Below, in pieces: positions 7,226 to 14,381 of a DNA stretch of 39,088 bases. Both the position numbers and the translations under genes were made by a program. The notes under the pieces are model-generated. The model had not been told where the DNA came from. It made no database searches and was given only the letters and a program-made list of their open reading frames with translations. The DNA is from Gammaproteobacteria bacterium (GTDB lineage Bacteria; Pseudomonadota; Gammaproteobacteria; Pseudomonadales; Pseudohongiellaceae): assembly GCA_009922595.1 (NCBI GenBank), contig RFVC01000018.1:1-39088 (forward strand), read 5' to 3'. Numbering within the stretch: position 1 is the first letter of the stretch; each line of letters starts with the position of its first letter.

Positions 7226-9424
7226 CTATATCAGAGGAATACGAAGCACAACAATAACACCTTCTTCTTCAAGAAGGTTGTCCGCATAGATATAACCCTG
7301 GTGAAATTCGGTAATCATGCGGGCGATGTGCAGACCCATGCCAAGATGTGGCTGTTTCTTTTTACTTTCCGGTCTCACCGAGACCATGGAATCAAAGATG
7401 CGGTCTTTCATGTCATGGTCCAAGTAAGGGCCGGAATTGGCAACACTGACAATTGCCTCGCCGTTGTCCTCGTAGCAGGCCACTCGAATAGGCTTGCCTT
7501 GTTCTGAAAATTCCACGGCGTTGGCGACCACCTTGTCCATCAACTGGGCAATGTAGTCCGGATTGCCCAGGATGCGCACCGGGGCAATAGAGATTTTGCT
7601 TTCAAATTCCACATTGGAGTAAATCTGCTGATACCCCTCTACGCAGGCATCTATCACCTTGTTAATTTCAGTCTCTTCCTTGTCTGACGACTGGAGAATC
7701 TGTTCAAGACGCGCCGCCTCACTCATATTGGTAAGGATCAGGTTAAGACGGGTAATGCCCTCCTCGGCGCGCTGGATATAAACCTGCGCACCCTCTTCTT
7801 TTGTTATGATCTCCAGGTTTTCCAGCGAGGAGCGCACCACCGTTACCGGTGTGCGCAGCTCATGGGAAAGTCTAGAGGACATGTTTTCCAAGTAGTTCGT
7901 GTACTGGCTTAGCCGATCGACGATACTGGCAAAGGAGCGGTGCAGGTCACCCAGTTCATCGGCACTGCGAGAAGGCTCGATGGTGTTGGTGATGCGGCCG
8001 GCATCATCGATGATCATCTCGGCCTGGTTGCGCAGCCCGCGTATGCGCCCAGTAAGAGAGCTGGCAAAGATGAACAGGGCCGCGATGGTAAAGACCATGA
8101 TAGTTAGCATGGTATCAATCAGTGTTTCGAGAGCCTGGTTGCGGAAGGTGCGAATGCCGTTCATGTTCTGGTCGACGATTACCGCACCTAGCACTTCTCC
8201 GTCGGCCAGAACGGGGTAAGCCGCTTCTAAGATGCGGGTCGAACCGCTTGCCGAACTGTCGTTAAGAATGGTCCGGTAATTTACCGTCGCCTGCCCGGTC
8301 AGCGGCAGCACAAGGTGGTCACTGCCCACCATGCCATTCTGGTAAAGATCATCAACAAAGTCAGAGGTCGGCCTAATGAGAAAGGTGTCATAAATGGGAT
8401 GCAGGATATTGCCCAGCCAGCCAAGGAAACCGCCGGCCTCTTCCTCGCTTGCTAATACAAAGCCCGTAGCCGTTTTAATATCCCCCACGCTCAGGAGAAT
8501 ACGCTGACTGCGGTCCACCACCTGCACGCGTGAGTTGGTATGCCCCATACCGGCAACAATGCGATCGATTTCCGGAGTTGGTCTGCGCAGGGGGCCAAGC
8601 GCCTGTGGATCATCCAGTCCGGACGTAGCCACCATGGAAGTCACCTGGCGGTTTACCGGGTTGTCCACGTCATAAACGGCGAGCCCGAACTGGTTGCCTA
8701 CCATGGCAATCGGCATGCGCAGTTCCAGTTCATAACCCTCCGGGATCATGCGCCAGCTGCCAATGATGCGGGGCTCGTGCTCAAACGCGGAAAAATCCAC
8801 GATGTCAGTGCCTATGCGAAAGGGGTACACCACCCGGTCATCGTAGGGCGCTATCACGTAGCGCTCGAAAAGGCCGTCACGGTTCATGAGTGAAAGCCTG
8901 ACCGAGTCACTGCGATCCACGCGCAGGCCATCACGGCTGCGGTAGACCACATGCTCATCCAGCACGCGCAAGTAAATGAACAGGCTGTCATCATGCTCCC
9001 CCACCATAAGGCGAAAGCGCAGTAGGTCGCCGAAGACTTCTTCCCCGGGAATGGAGCTAAGCGGATTCTGCGGGTTGGGGATCAGGCTTGAAGCCTCGAA
9101 GTGCTGCTCGTACTGGCGGTAGTCCTGCCAGTCTGACAGCGTGCCGTCTTCGATACTGAGCGACTGAAACACCGGGTACACGTAAAGGGAGTCATCCTCC
9201 TCCCGGCGACTGAAGCTGCTTTCATTAAACAGCTCTGGGCGTTCACTCAGCGCAGTGGACAATGCTCTCGCAGTACCCAACACGGTCTGTTCTTGGCCTC
9301 GGCTCAGGTATTGCTCCATCTCCAAGATATAGCTGTAACCTAGCCAGGGTATCACGAACAGCAGCAGCGACAGCAGGAGCAGCTTGGATCGTATACTGAA
9401 AAGATTTTTCACCAGGGCATTCAT
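7226..9424 (-). CDS. pdsS: sensor histidine kinase of the proteobacterial dedicated sortase system (PdsS-like)
   Basis: 732 residues. There is one TM helix near residues 13-32 (LLLLSLLLFVIPWLGYSYIL), then a periplasmic sensor region of about 400 residues, and a second TM near 440-465 (TMLTIMVFTIAALFIFA). A HAMP-like segment follows, then the HisKA H-box SHELRTP near residue 520 and a HATPase domain with N-box (VVANAVEFSE) and G-box (HLGMGLHIARM). The large sensor part and the pairing with the regulator and OmpA protein match the family annotated as the marine or proteobacterial dedicated sortase system histidine kinase. It should autophosphorylate on the H-box His and pass phosphate to the regulator encoded 15 bases upstream in the same operon. 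The signal sensed is unknown. No sortase gene is present in the window. Confidence 0.85.
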   Translation of the reverse strand: MNALVKNLFSIRSKLLLLSLLLFVIPWLGYSYILEMEQYLSRGQEQTVLGTARALSTALSERPELFNESSFSRREEDDSLYVYPVFQSLSIEDGTLSDWQDYRQYEQHFEASSLIPNPQNPLSSIPGEEVFGDLLRFRLMVGEHDDSLFIYLRVLDEHVVYRSRDGLRVDRSDSVRLSLMNRDGLFERYVIAPYDDRVVYPFRIGTDIVDFSAFEHEPRIIGSWRMIPEGYELELRMPIAMVGNQFGLAVYDVDNPVNRQVTSMVATSGLDDPQALGPLRRPTPEIDRIVAGMGHTNSRVQVVDRSQRILLSVGDIKTATGFVLASEEEAGGFLGWLGNILHPIYDTFLIRPTSDFVDDLYQNGMVGSDHLVLPLTGQATVNYRTILNDSSASGSTRILEAAYPVLADGEVLGAVIVDQNMNGIRTFRNQALETLIDTMLTIMVFTIAALFIFASSLTGRIRGLRNQAEMIIDDAGRITNTIEPSRSADELGDLHRSFASIVDRLSQYTNYLENMSSRLSHELRTPVTVVRSSLENLEIITKEEGAQVYIQRAEEGITRLNLILTNMSEAARLEQILQSSDKEETEINKVIDACVEGYQQIYSNVEFESKISIAPVRILGNPDYIAQLMDKVVANAVEFSEQGKPIRVACYEDNGEAIVSVANSGPYLDHDMKDRIFDSMVSVRPESKKKQPHLGMGLHIARMITEFHQGYIYADNLLEEEGVIVVLRIPLI

Positions 9425-9439
9425 TGAAGGTTGCCGACG

Positions 9440-10129
9440 TTAATCGTTCCAGCGATAGCCCATGCCATACACGGTGTCTATGCAGTCGAACTCAGAATCA
9501 CTCTGGATGAATTTCTTGCGCATGCGTTTAACATGCGAAGTGATGGTACTGTTGTCCACGTAAATCTTCGATTCCTGCATCAGCACATCACGGCTTTTCA
9601 CATGGCCGGGAAATTTTACAAGCGCATGTAGCATCCAGAATTCGGTCACGGTCAGTGCCACCAGTTCACCCTTCCAGGCGACGGTCAGGCGGCTGAGATC
9701 CATAACCAGATTCCCACGCTCAAGTAGGCTTTCCGGTGCCGTGGGTTTACCGATAGCCTCCTGCCGACGAAACAGTGCTGCAATGCGCGCCGCAAGATGC
9801 GGCAGGCTGATATCCTTGGTCAGGTAGTCATCGGCGCCCATACGTAGGCCGCTGACTGTGTCAAAATCATTGTCGCGGGCAGTCAAGAAAATAATTGGCA
9901 GCGTTTTCGACATGGTGCGCAGGTTCTGGCACAAGGCAAACCCGCCATCAATTTCATCCTCCAGCCCAATATCGATTATAGCCAGGTCCGGCAGGCGCGT
10001 GCTGAAGGCATCTTCTGCCTTGCGCCGGTTTGGGTAAGTCAGCACCTCGTAGCCCTGCTTGCGAAGGACATCCGCATAATTCTCGCGGATGGCGGCTTCG
10101 TCTTCGACGATGGCGATACGTTTACTCAT
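9440..10129 (-). CDS. pdsR: OmpR/PhoB-family response regulator of the dedicated sortase system (PdsR-like)
   Basis: 229 residues from the ATG at 10129. The frame extends 21 codons further upstream, but MSKRIAIVEDEAAIRE is the normal receiver start. The receiver domain shows the acidic pair Glu9/Asp10, phospho-acceptor Asp53 (LAIIDIGL), Thr83 and Lys105 (DDYLTK). The C-terminal winged helix (about 130-229) has LVALTVTEFWMLHALV, the recognition region STITSHVKRMRKK and GMGYRW. It is the cognate regulator of the kinase that follows after 15 bases. Candidate binding sites lie in the divergent intergenic region toward pdsO: a tandem 11-base-spaced repeat at 10269-10287 and a palindrome at 10226-10254. 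Confidence 0.88.
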   Translation of the reverse strand: MSKRIAIVEDEAAIRENYADVLRKQGYEVLTYPNRRKAEDAFSTRLPDLAIIDIGLEDEIDGGFALCQNLRTMSKTLPIIFLTARDNDFDTVSGLRMGADDYLTKDISLPHLAARIAALFRRQEAIGKPTAPESLLERGNLVMDLSRLTVAWKGELVALTVTEFWMLHALVKFPGHVKSRDVLMQESKIYVDNSTITSHVKRMRKKFIQSDSEFDCIDTVYGMGYRWND

Positions 10130-10225
10130 CTCAGTCTTTTTAAGTTTTCTTTGCTCTGAACTTGCCGAATAAAAACAGTTATTTACGGACAATGTGGTGA
10201 TATTAAGTTCGATGCAGAATACCCG

Positions 10226-10254
10226 AATTTATTCCCCGCTTGCAGGAATAAATT
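10226..10254. promoter_or_regulatory. perfect 10-bp inverted repeat between pdsR and pdsO
   Basis: AATTTATTCC (10226-10235) and GGAATAAATT (10245-10254) are exact reverse complements around a 9-base spacer. The repeat sits in the 254-base divergent spacer, about 100 bases from the pdsR start and 130 from the pdsO start. There is no U tract, so an operator is likelier than a terminator. The binding factor is unknown. Confidence 0.5.
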
Positions 10255-10268
10255 TCCGTCCTCGGGGA

Positions 10269-10287
10269 TTGCCATAATCTTGCCATA
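10269..10287 (+). promoter_or_regulatory. tandem TTGCCATA repeat with 11-base period, candidate PdsR box
   Basis: TTGCCATA occurs at 10269-10276 and again at 10280-10287, a repeat period of 11 bases, or one helical turn. OmpR/PhoB-family regulators typically bind as head-to-tail dimers to direct repeats with this spacing. The site is about 100 bases upstream of pdsO and between it and pdsR, which encodes such a regulator, so PdsR control of pdsO and/or its own operon is inferred. Confidence 0.5.
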
Positions 10288-10383
10288 TTTCATCAGCACC
10301 CCGCCCTTTTTACTCCCCTGCTTCGCTAGAGCCACCCCTTTTAATGCTGCCCTAGAGCAACACATCATTAATAGGAGCGCTCC

Positions 10384-11175
10384 ATGAAGCATAACAAACC
10401 CTTTCTTATCATCCTCTTTGGTACTGCACTGATACTGGCCACGCCCTATTTAAAAGCCAATGACAGTGACCCACTTTCCATCAGTGACGCAGAACGCGCA
10501 CGGCATGAGGCTACCGGTGTTATCGGCGGCGCCGTGCTTGGTGGCCTTGTCGCCGGCCCTGTTGGCGCAGCGGTCACCGCTGCCTTTGGCAACTGGGTCA
10601 GCGAAAATGCCATCGCTAAAAAGGAAAATGTTCTGCTCGCCAGGCAGATTGACTCCCAGCAGGAGCAGCTGCTGGCCGTACAGGCCGAATACCGTGCACT
10701 GCAGGCGATCCACCAGTTGGCCCTACAGGAAAACCGCAGTACACAATCCCAGCTGCAGTCACTTAGGAAATCCAAAGCAGAGATGACGGCAATAGCAGGC
10801 TGCTGTGACGACGCTGAAATCACCCTTCACTTCACAACCGGCTCCAAAGAAGTGCAGCCACTTTACGAAAGCAAGCTGGCTGAATTCGTGGCGCTGGCAA
10901 GCCAGCATCGCAATACCGTAGTCACCGTAATCGGTCATGCCGACCGCCGTGGTGATTCCAGTGCCAACATGATGCTCTCAAGGCAGCGCGTCACCACGGT
11001 GGTAAACCGGCTACGCCACCTCGGCCTATCTGAGCACTCCTTTGATACCAGCGCCTATGGAGAAGAAGCGCCTGACTCACGTGAAGATTCTCTCGAAAAC
11101 AATTTCTTTGACCGCCGCGTCGTGCTGAAACTGGTGCCGGCCACTAGCCCCATGCTGACACAGGCAGACGACTAA
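10384..11175 (+). CDS. pdsO: OmpA-family protein of the dedicated sortase system (PdsO-like)
   Basis: 263 residues; the ATG at 10384 has AGGAG about 9 bases upstream. Residues 1-25 are a signal peptide. A glycine-zipper segment follows (TGVIGGAVLGGLVAGPVGAA, residues about 41-60), then a predicted coiled coil (about 75-140, Gln/Glu/Leu-rich) and a C-terminal OmpA-like peptidoglycan-binding domain (HFTTGSKEVQP; VTVIGHADRRGD; LSRQRV; FDRRVVLKL). This architecture matches the sortase-system OmpA-family protein PdsO. It is probably anchored in the outer membrane or periplasm and tethered to the cell wall. In other genomes pdsO adjoins a sortase substrate gene and a class GN sortase gene; here a GST gene follows after 28 bases instead. 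Confidence 0.82.
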   Translation: MKHNKPFLIILFGTALILATPYLKANDSDPLSISDAERARHEATGVIGGAVLGGLVAGPVGAAVTAAFGNWVSENAIAKKENVLLARQIDSQQEQLLAVQAEYRALQAIHQLALQENRSTQSQLQSLRKSKAEMTAIAGCCDDAEITLHFTTGSKEVQPLYESKLAEFVALASQHRNTVVTVIGHADRRGDSSANMMLSRQRVTTVVNRLRHLGLSEHSFDTSAYGEEAPDSREDSLENNFFDRRVVLKLVPATSPMLTQADD

Positions 11176-11203
11176 ACTCACCCATAACGACCAGGACACT
11201 GCC

Positions 11204-11857
11204 ATGACCGAATTGCAACTCATCACAGGCAACAAGAATTTCTCACCCAGCTCTCTCCGTGCTTGGCTGCTGCTGCAGGAGTTTAACTTGCAGTTTACCG
11301 AAATTGCCATCGATCTCTTCAAGGGAGATAGCGCTGAAAAACTCGGTATGTATTCTCCTTCCCTCAAGGTTCCTGTACTGATTCACAACGACATCAAGGT
11401 TTGGGACTCACTGCCTATCTGTGAATACATTTCCGAAACCTTTGTAGAGAACAAGGCCTGGCCCTGTCATCTGAAGAAAAAGGCCGCAGCCCGTTCCGTT
11501 GTGGCAGAAGTACACAGTGACTTTCAGCACTTCAAGCAGGAATGGCCCATGAACTGTTCCCTGCACGTCAAAATGGCCCCGGATGAAAAACTGGAGCAGG
11601 AGATTGCTCGCCTGGATGCCATCATGTACTGCTGCCGGCGCAAGTATGGTGACGGCGGCAAATACCTGTTTGGCCGCTTCTCCATTGCCGACGCTTTCAT
11701 GGCCCCGGTGGTCATTGCCCTCCGCGCGTACGGTGCAGAGCTGAGCTGGAAAACAAACCTGTACATGGACACGCTACTCGAGAACGAACATCTGCAGTGT
11801 TGGCTGGAACAGGCGCGAGAGGAAATAGAGAGCCTGCCGCTCGATATGGCAAGCTAG
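11204..11857 (+). CDS. glutathione S-transferase family protein
   Basis: 217 residues. The N-terminal thioredoxin-like domain starts LQLITGNKNFSPSSLRAW; the serine cluster SPSS occupies the catalytic position of Ser-type (zeta/theta-like) GSTs. The glutathione-contacting cis-proline and Ser appear in KVPVLIHND and VWDSLPICEYI. The C-terminal helical domain carries YLFGRFSIADAFMAPVV, the usual N-capping motif. Expected to be cytosolic and to conjugate or isomerise an electrophile with glutathione; the substrate is unknown. It begins 28 bases after pdsO and ends before a strong terminator, so it is probably cotranscribed with pdsO, although nothing links it to sortase function. Confidence 0.87.
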   Translation: MTELQLITGNKNFSPSSLRAWLLLQEFNLQFTEIAIDLFKGDSAEKLGMYSPSLKVPVLIHNDIKVWDSLPICEYISETFVENKAWPCHLKKKAAARSVVAEVHSDFQHFKQEWPMNCSLHVKMAPDEKLEQEIARLDAIMYCCRRKYGDGGKYLFGRFSIADAFMAPVVIALRAYGAELSWKTNLYMDTLLENEHLQCWLEQAREEIESLPLDMAS

Positions 11858-11892
11858 CCAACTGAAATGAATTTAGGAGGTGGGTGAGATGG

Positions 11893-11938
11893 AAAGACCC
11901 TATTACTAGGAAGCTGCAAATAGAGAGTAGCAAGTAAA
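11893..11938. repeat. degenerate CTTGCTCC-type repeat, copy 2
   Basis: The spacer after the GST gene contains TAGGAAGCTGCAAATAGAG and GAGTAGCAAGTAA. On the opposite strand these read as TTACTTGCTACTC and related TTGCAGC units. The wording is close to the CTTGCTC cores at 5404-5435 but degraded. Assignment to one family is tentative. Confidence 0.3.
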
Positions 11939-11989
11939 CAGTTGAAATAAAGAGTTGTTACAACGTTTGACCTTGAGCTGCAATGCGTT

Positions 11990-12021
11990 GACCCGGAACT
12001 CAAAATTCCGGGTCTTTTTTT
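11990..12021 (+). terminator. intrinsic terminator after pdsO-GST
   Basis: GACCCGGAA (11990-11998) and TTCCGGGTC (12006-12014) are perfect 9-base arms around a 7-base loop, followed immediately by seven Ts. This is a strong rho-independent terminator on the plus strand; the minus-strand SRAP gene ends 21 bases further on. Confidence 0.9.
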
Positions 12022-12041
12022 GCATCGTGTAAATATAGAAG

Positions 12042-12719
12042 TCAGTGCGCTGCTATTTTGAAAGGTTTCCCGTTTTCATACCAGCGGGAAGGTTTTTCTA
12101 TCGGCGTGAGAATCTGAGTGGTGCGAATGGCGGGTTTAAGCAGGTCAGCAAATTTTTCCACGTGGGTAAAGGACGGTGCCAGCCACTGGTTGACCAGCGC
12201 CTCGTTATCCATTGGCAGCATCAGCGGCATGGACTTAGGATGAATCTGTGCCCATTCCTCCAACGGCGGCAGGGTAATAATAGACGCACTGTGAATCACC
12301 TCCCCAGTTTCCTTGTGAAGGGTTTCCCGGTGCAGACCGCCAAAGGCAATGGCTTCGTCTTCCAGCTCGATCTTGTGGTGGGTCTTTTTATCTCCCTTGC
12401 CTTCCAGGAATGCCGTGGCCGGAATAATACAACGCGATTCCCGGAAAGGCTGGTAGGCTATTGAGCGCGGCGCGTCCAGCTTGTCGGACCGTGAATTAAA
12501 AGAAGCATACTTGTAGTTTGGCTTGCCAGTGGCCGGGTCAATTAGCAGCCACCAGGTGGCAGTGGTCACCAGGTTACTGGCTTTTTTGCGATGAATAATG
12601 GAAATCTTGCTGCCGGGGGACTTGTCAGGTGAAAAAAGAATATTTGCCCCGTCTACATCCAGCTTGTTGAGGAGCTTTTTGGATTTCTTGTTATTTTCAA
12701 TCTGGAAGCGGCCACACAT
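12042..12719 (-). CDS. yedK: SRAP-family protein (YedK/HMCES), DNA-protein crosslink at abasic sites
   Basis: 225 residues. The start at 12719 is chosen because family members need Cys2 exposed after Met removal (MCGRFQ); the frame runs 8 codons further but would bury it. HMCES/YedK proteins form a thiazolidine crosslink with abasic sites in single-stranded DNA through Cys2. Visible here are Cys2, FNSRSDKL, the glutamate in AFLEGKG (E. coli Glu105 position) and the histidine in IHPKSMPLML (His160 position). The NxAP element (Asn37 in E. coli YedK) aligns with DKSPGSK, so the conserved Asn appears to be Asp32. The family is clear, but this is a divergent member. Single gene, convergent with the GST gene. 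Confidence 0.88.
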   Translation of the reverse strand: MCGRFQIENNKKSKKLLNKLDVDGANILFSPDKSPGSKISIIHRKKASNLVTTATWWLLIDPATGKPNYKYASFNSRSDKLDAPRSIAYQPFRESRCIIPATAFLEGKGDKKTHHKIELEDEAIAFGGLHRETLHKETGEVIHSASIITLPPLEEWAQIHPKSMPLMLPMDNEALVNQWLAPSFTHVEKFADLLKPAIRTTQILTPIEKPSRWYENGKPFKIAAH

Positions 12720-12814
12720 GGGCAAAGTGTAGCGTAAATCCATGAAGGATTTTATACTCGGATCATTACGACGCCGTAAAAAAGGCCGGGTTGAACCAGG
12801 GGGGATTTCTCAAC

Positions 12815-13564
12815 GTGACACTTACACCAAGCATATTGCGCACCATCGCTGCAGCCGGACTGGGATTAGCCGCACTCATGGCCCAAGCTGCTGATGACGC
12901 CATACCAGACCTTGACGGCATCTGGACTTTCGGGCGCTGTCCGGATGGCGGTTTTCTTAGCTGCATGACCCTGCGCGAGGACGATGAAAAACTTACCGAT
13001 CGCGCCCTAGCCTACCAGGCGGCTATTGATGAAATCGCCCAGCCTAAGTACGACTGCGCGCCAATGCCCATTCCGCACATGTACACTGATCCTTACAACT
13101 TTCGACTTGAACAACTGGACGACCGGGTGCTGGTGTACTACGGCAAGGACGACGTGGTTAGAACCATCTGGATAGAAGGCCACAATCACGAAAAGCCGGA
13201 CATTAATGAATTTCTTTACTACGGGTATGCCGAGGGGCGATACGAAGAGGGTGCACTGGTAGTGGTCACAGACAAGTTTACCTTTGACCCACAGGGTTTG
13301 AATGCGGATTTCCGTATTCCCTCCTCAACACAGAAACAGATGACGGAACGCTTCTCACTCGAAGGCGAAACCCTGGTCCTGGAAGTTAGTACCATCGACC
13401 CTTTTTTCCTAAAAGAGCCATGGACCTTTCGCGTCACATCAACCCGAACTGAGGACATGGGTGATCCCTGGATCTGCGAGCTTGAGGGTGCGCGCCGCAG
13501 CCTACGTTTTGAAATTTCCAAGTACCCGGAAGATCCGGAAGTTGACCGAATTGAATACCGCTAA
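12815..13564 (+). CDS. secreted protein of the family that accompanies DUF6152
   Basis: 249 residues from the GTG at 12815, preceded by AGGGGGG at a good distance; the frame begins at 12791 but the upstream TTG has no such site. A signal peptide ends near MAQAADD. The mature part has IPDLDGIWTFGRC, DDVVRTIWIEGH, TERFS, and IDPFFLKEPWTF. The same landmarks in the same order occur in the protein at 25081-25920 (DLNGIW, DAVRTIYM, TERYTP, DPDVFEKPWTI), so these are paralogues. I do not know a characterised function. It is followed 15 bases later by a DUF6152 gene, an arrangement mirrored at 23699-25920. Probably a periplasmic beta-rich protein, by inference. Confidence 0.75.
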   Translation: MTLTPSILRTIAAAGLGLAALMAQAADDAIPDLDGIWTFGRCPDGGFLSCMTLREDDEKLTDRALAYQAAIDEIAQPKYDCAPMPIPHMYTDPYNFRLEQLDDRVLVYYGKDDVVRTIWIEGHNHEKPDINEFLYYGYAEGRYEEGALVVVTDKFTFDPQGLNADFRIPSSTQKQMTERFSLEGETLVLEVSTIDPFFLKEPWTFRVTSTRTEDMGDPWICELEGARRSLRFEISKYPEDPEVDRIEYR

Positions 13565-13579
13565 CGTGGAGCACTGCAC

Positions 13580-13990
13580 ATGAAAAAACTTATCATTGGA
13601 TTACTTGCCCTGGTACTGCCCACAGTACTCGCCCTACCAATTATGGCCCATCACAGCACGCGCGGGATTTACCATGAAGACGTAACGGTAGAGTTGACCG
13701 GCACGGTCAAGGAATGGGCCTTCGTTAACCCCCACCCTTACCTCACCATCACTGCGGAGGATAAAAACGGCGTGGCCCGCGACTGGGACGCCAGCTACGG
13801 CGGAGCCGCGGTGGTACACCTACAGAGACAGGGTTATACCGCAGACACGTTTACGCCTGGTGAAATCATCACCGTGCACGGCAACCCGGCACGCAAGGAA
13901 GGCGTCTACGGTATTCTGATGGAAGGCGGCGGCAACATCCCTACCCGGGAAGACGGCACGCCGGTGGTGGAAGGCGGCTCAATGTTTTAG
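13580..13990 (+). CDS. DUF6152 family periplasmic protein
   Basis: 136 residues. The signal peptide (KLIIGLLALVLPTVLALPIMA) is predicted to be cut just before HHSTRG, so the mature protein would start His-His. The core has VELTGTVKEWAFVNPHPYLTI, including the conserved NPH, and ends with a short acidic/glycine tail (GGNIPTREDGTP). It is paralogous to the protein at 23699-24085. The function of DUF6152 is unknown. The two histidines at the mature N-terminus plus the NPH histidine would suit a metal site, but this is inference. GTGGAG lies upstream of the ATG. It forms an operon with the preceding gene and ends at the terminator at 14013-14034. Confidence 0.8.
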   Translation: MKKLIIGLLALVLPTVLALPIMAHHSTRGIYHEDVTVELTGTVKEWAFVNPHPYLTITAEDKNGVARDWDASYGGAAVVHLQRQGYTADTFTPGEIITVHGNPARKEGVYGILMEGGGNIPTREDGTPVVEGGSMF

Positions 13991-14012
13991 CCATTGCGAA
14001 ATTTAAACAACT

Positions 14013-14034
14013 CGCTCACTGAGCGGTTTTTTTT
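14013..14034 (+). terminator. intrinsic terminator after the first DUF6152 operon
   Basis: CGCTC-ACT-GAGCG forms a 5-base stem with a tight loop, followed by G and eight Ts, 23 bases after the stop codon. The sequence from 14035 to 14170 shows no other feature. Confidence 0.7.
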
Positions 14035-14170
14035 GCTCTTCAATACATTAATAATAAATTTAACTAAGCCAAATTCATCACCCTTCGGACGCGCTGGTGA
14101 AACGCGTGTCTGGGCTACTATCTCATTTTCCGAACCATGTGGTCTCATCAATCCACCTGCTAGGCGAAAA

Positions 14171-14202
14171 TAAAAAACCCGGTCACAGACCGGGTGTTTT
14201 TA
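14171..14202 (-). terminator. bidirectional terminator downstream of tRNA-Ser
   Basis: ACCCGGT (14177-14183) and ACCGGGT (14189-14195) are perfect 7-base arms around CACAG. An A run to the left gives a U tract on the minus strand, and GTTTTTA to the right gives one on the plus strand. Its main use should be ending the tRNA-Ser transcript, 10 bases after the CCA end. Confidence 0.8.
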
Positions 14203-14205
14203 TTT

Positions 14206-14293
14206 TGGCGGTGAGGGAGGGATTCGAACCCTCGATGCCTTTCGACATACACACTTTCCAGGCGTGCTCCTTCGACCGCTCGGACACCTCACC
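14206..14293 (-). tRNA. tRNA-Ser(GGA)
   Basis: Read on the minus strand, the 88-base gene starts GGTGAGGTGTCCGAGCGG and ends in CCTCACC, discriminator G and encoded CCA. The acceptor stem is 7 perfect pairs. The anticodon loop CTGGAAA gives GGA (serine UCC/UCU). A long variable arm follows, as expected for class II tRNA-Ser, then the T arm GGTTCGAATCC. Confidence 0.95.
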
Positions 14294-14349
14294 TTTAATC
14301 TTTAAATTTTAACTTTTATCTCACAACTCGCTTCTCCCGAGGACGCGGC

Positions 14350-14378
14350 ACTTTATCCAATCACCACTGTAAACTCAA
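14350..14378 (-). promoter_or_regulatory. candidate promoter of tRNA-Ser
   Basis: On the minus strand, TTGAGT (14378-14373) and TAAAGT (14355-14350) are 17 bases apart and followed by GCCGCG, a GC-rich discriminator typical of stable-RNA promoters. Transcription would start about 50 bases before the tRNA. The match to the hexamers is moderate. Confidence 0.45.
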
Positions 14379-14381
14379 GCG

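Noticed and set aside
7190-7507. Plus-strand ORF of 105 codons
   Set aside because: It lies opposite the ATP-binding domain of the histidine kinase, which has clear homology on the minus strand.
12791-12814. TTG start for the secreted protein
   Set aside because: The GTG at 12815 has a strong ribosome-binding site and gives a normal signal peptide.
14097-14312. Plus-strand ORF with REGFEPSMPFD
   Set aside because: It is antisense to tRNA-Ser and its terminator, a common spurious call.
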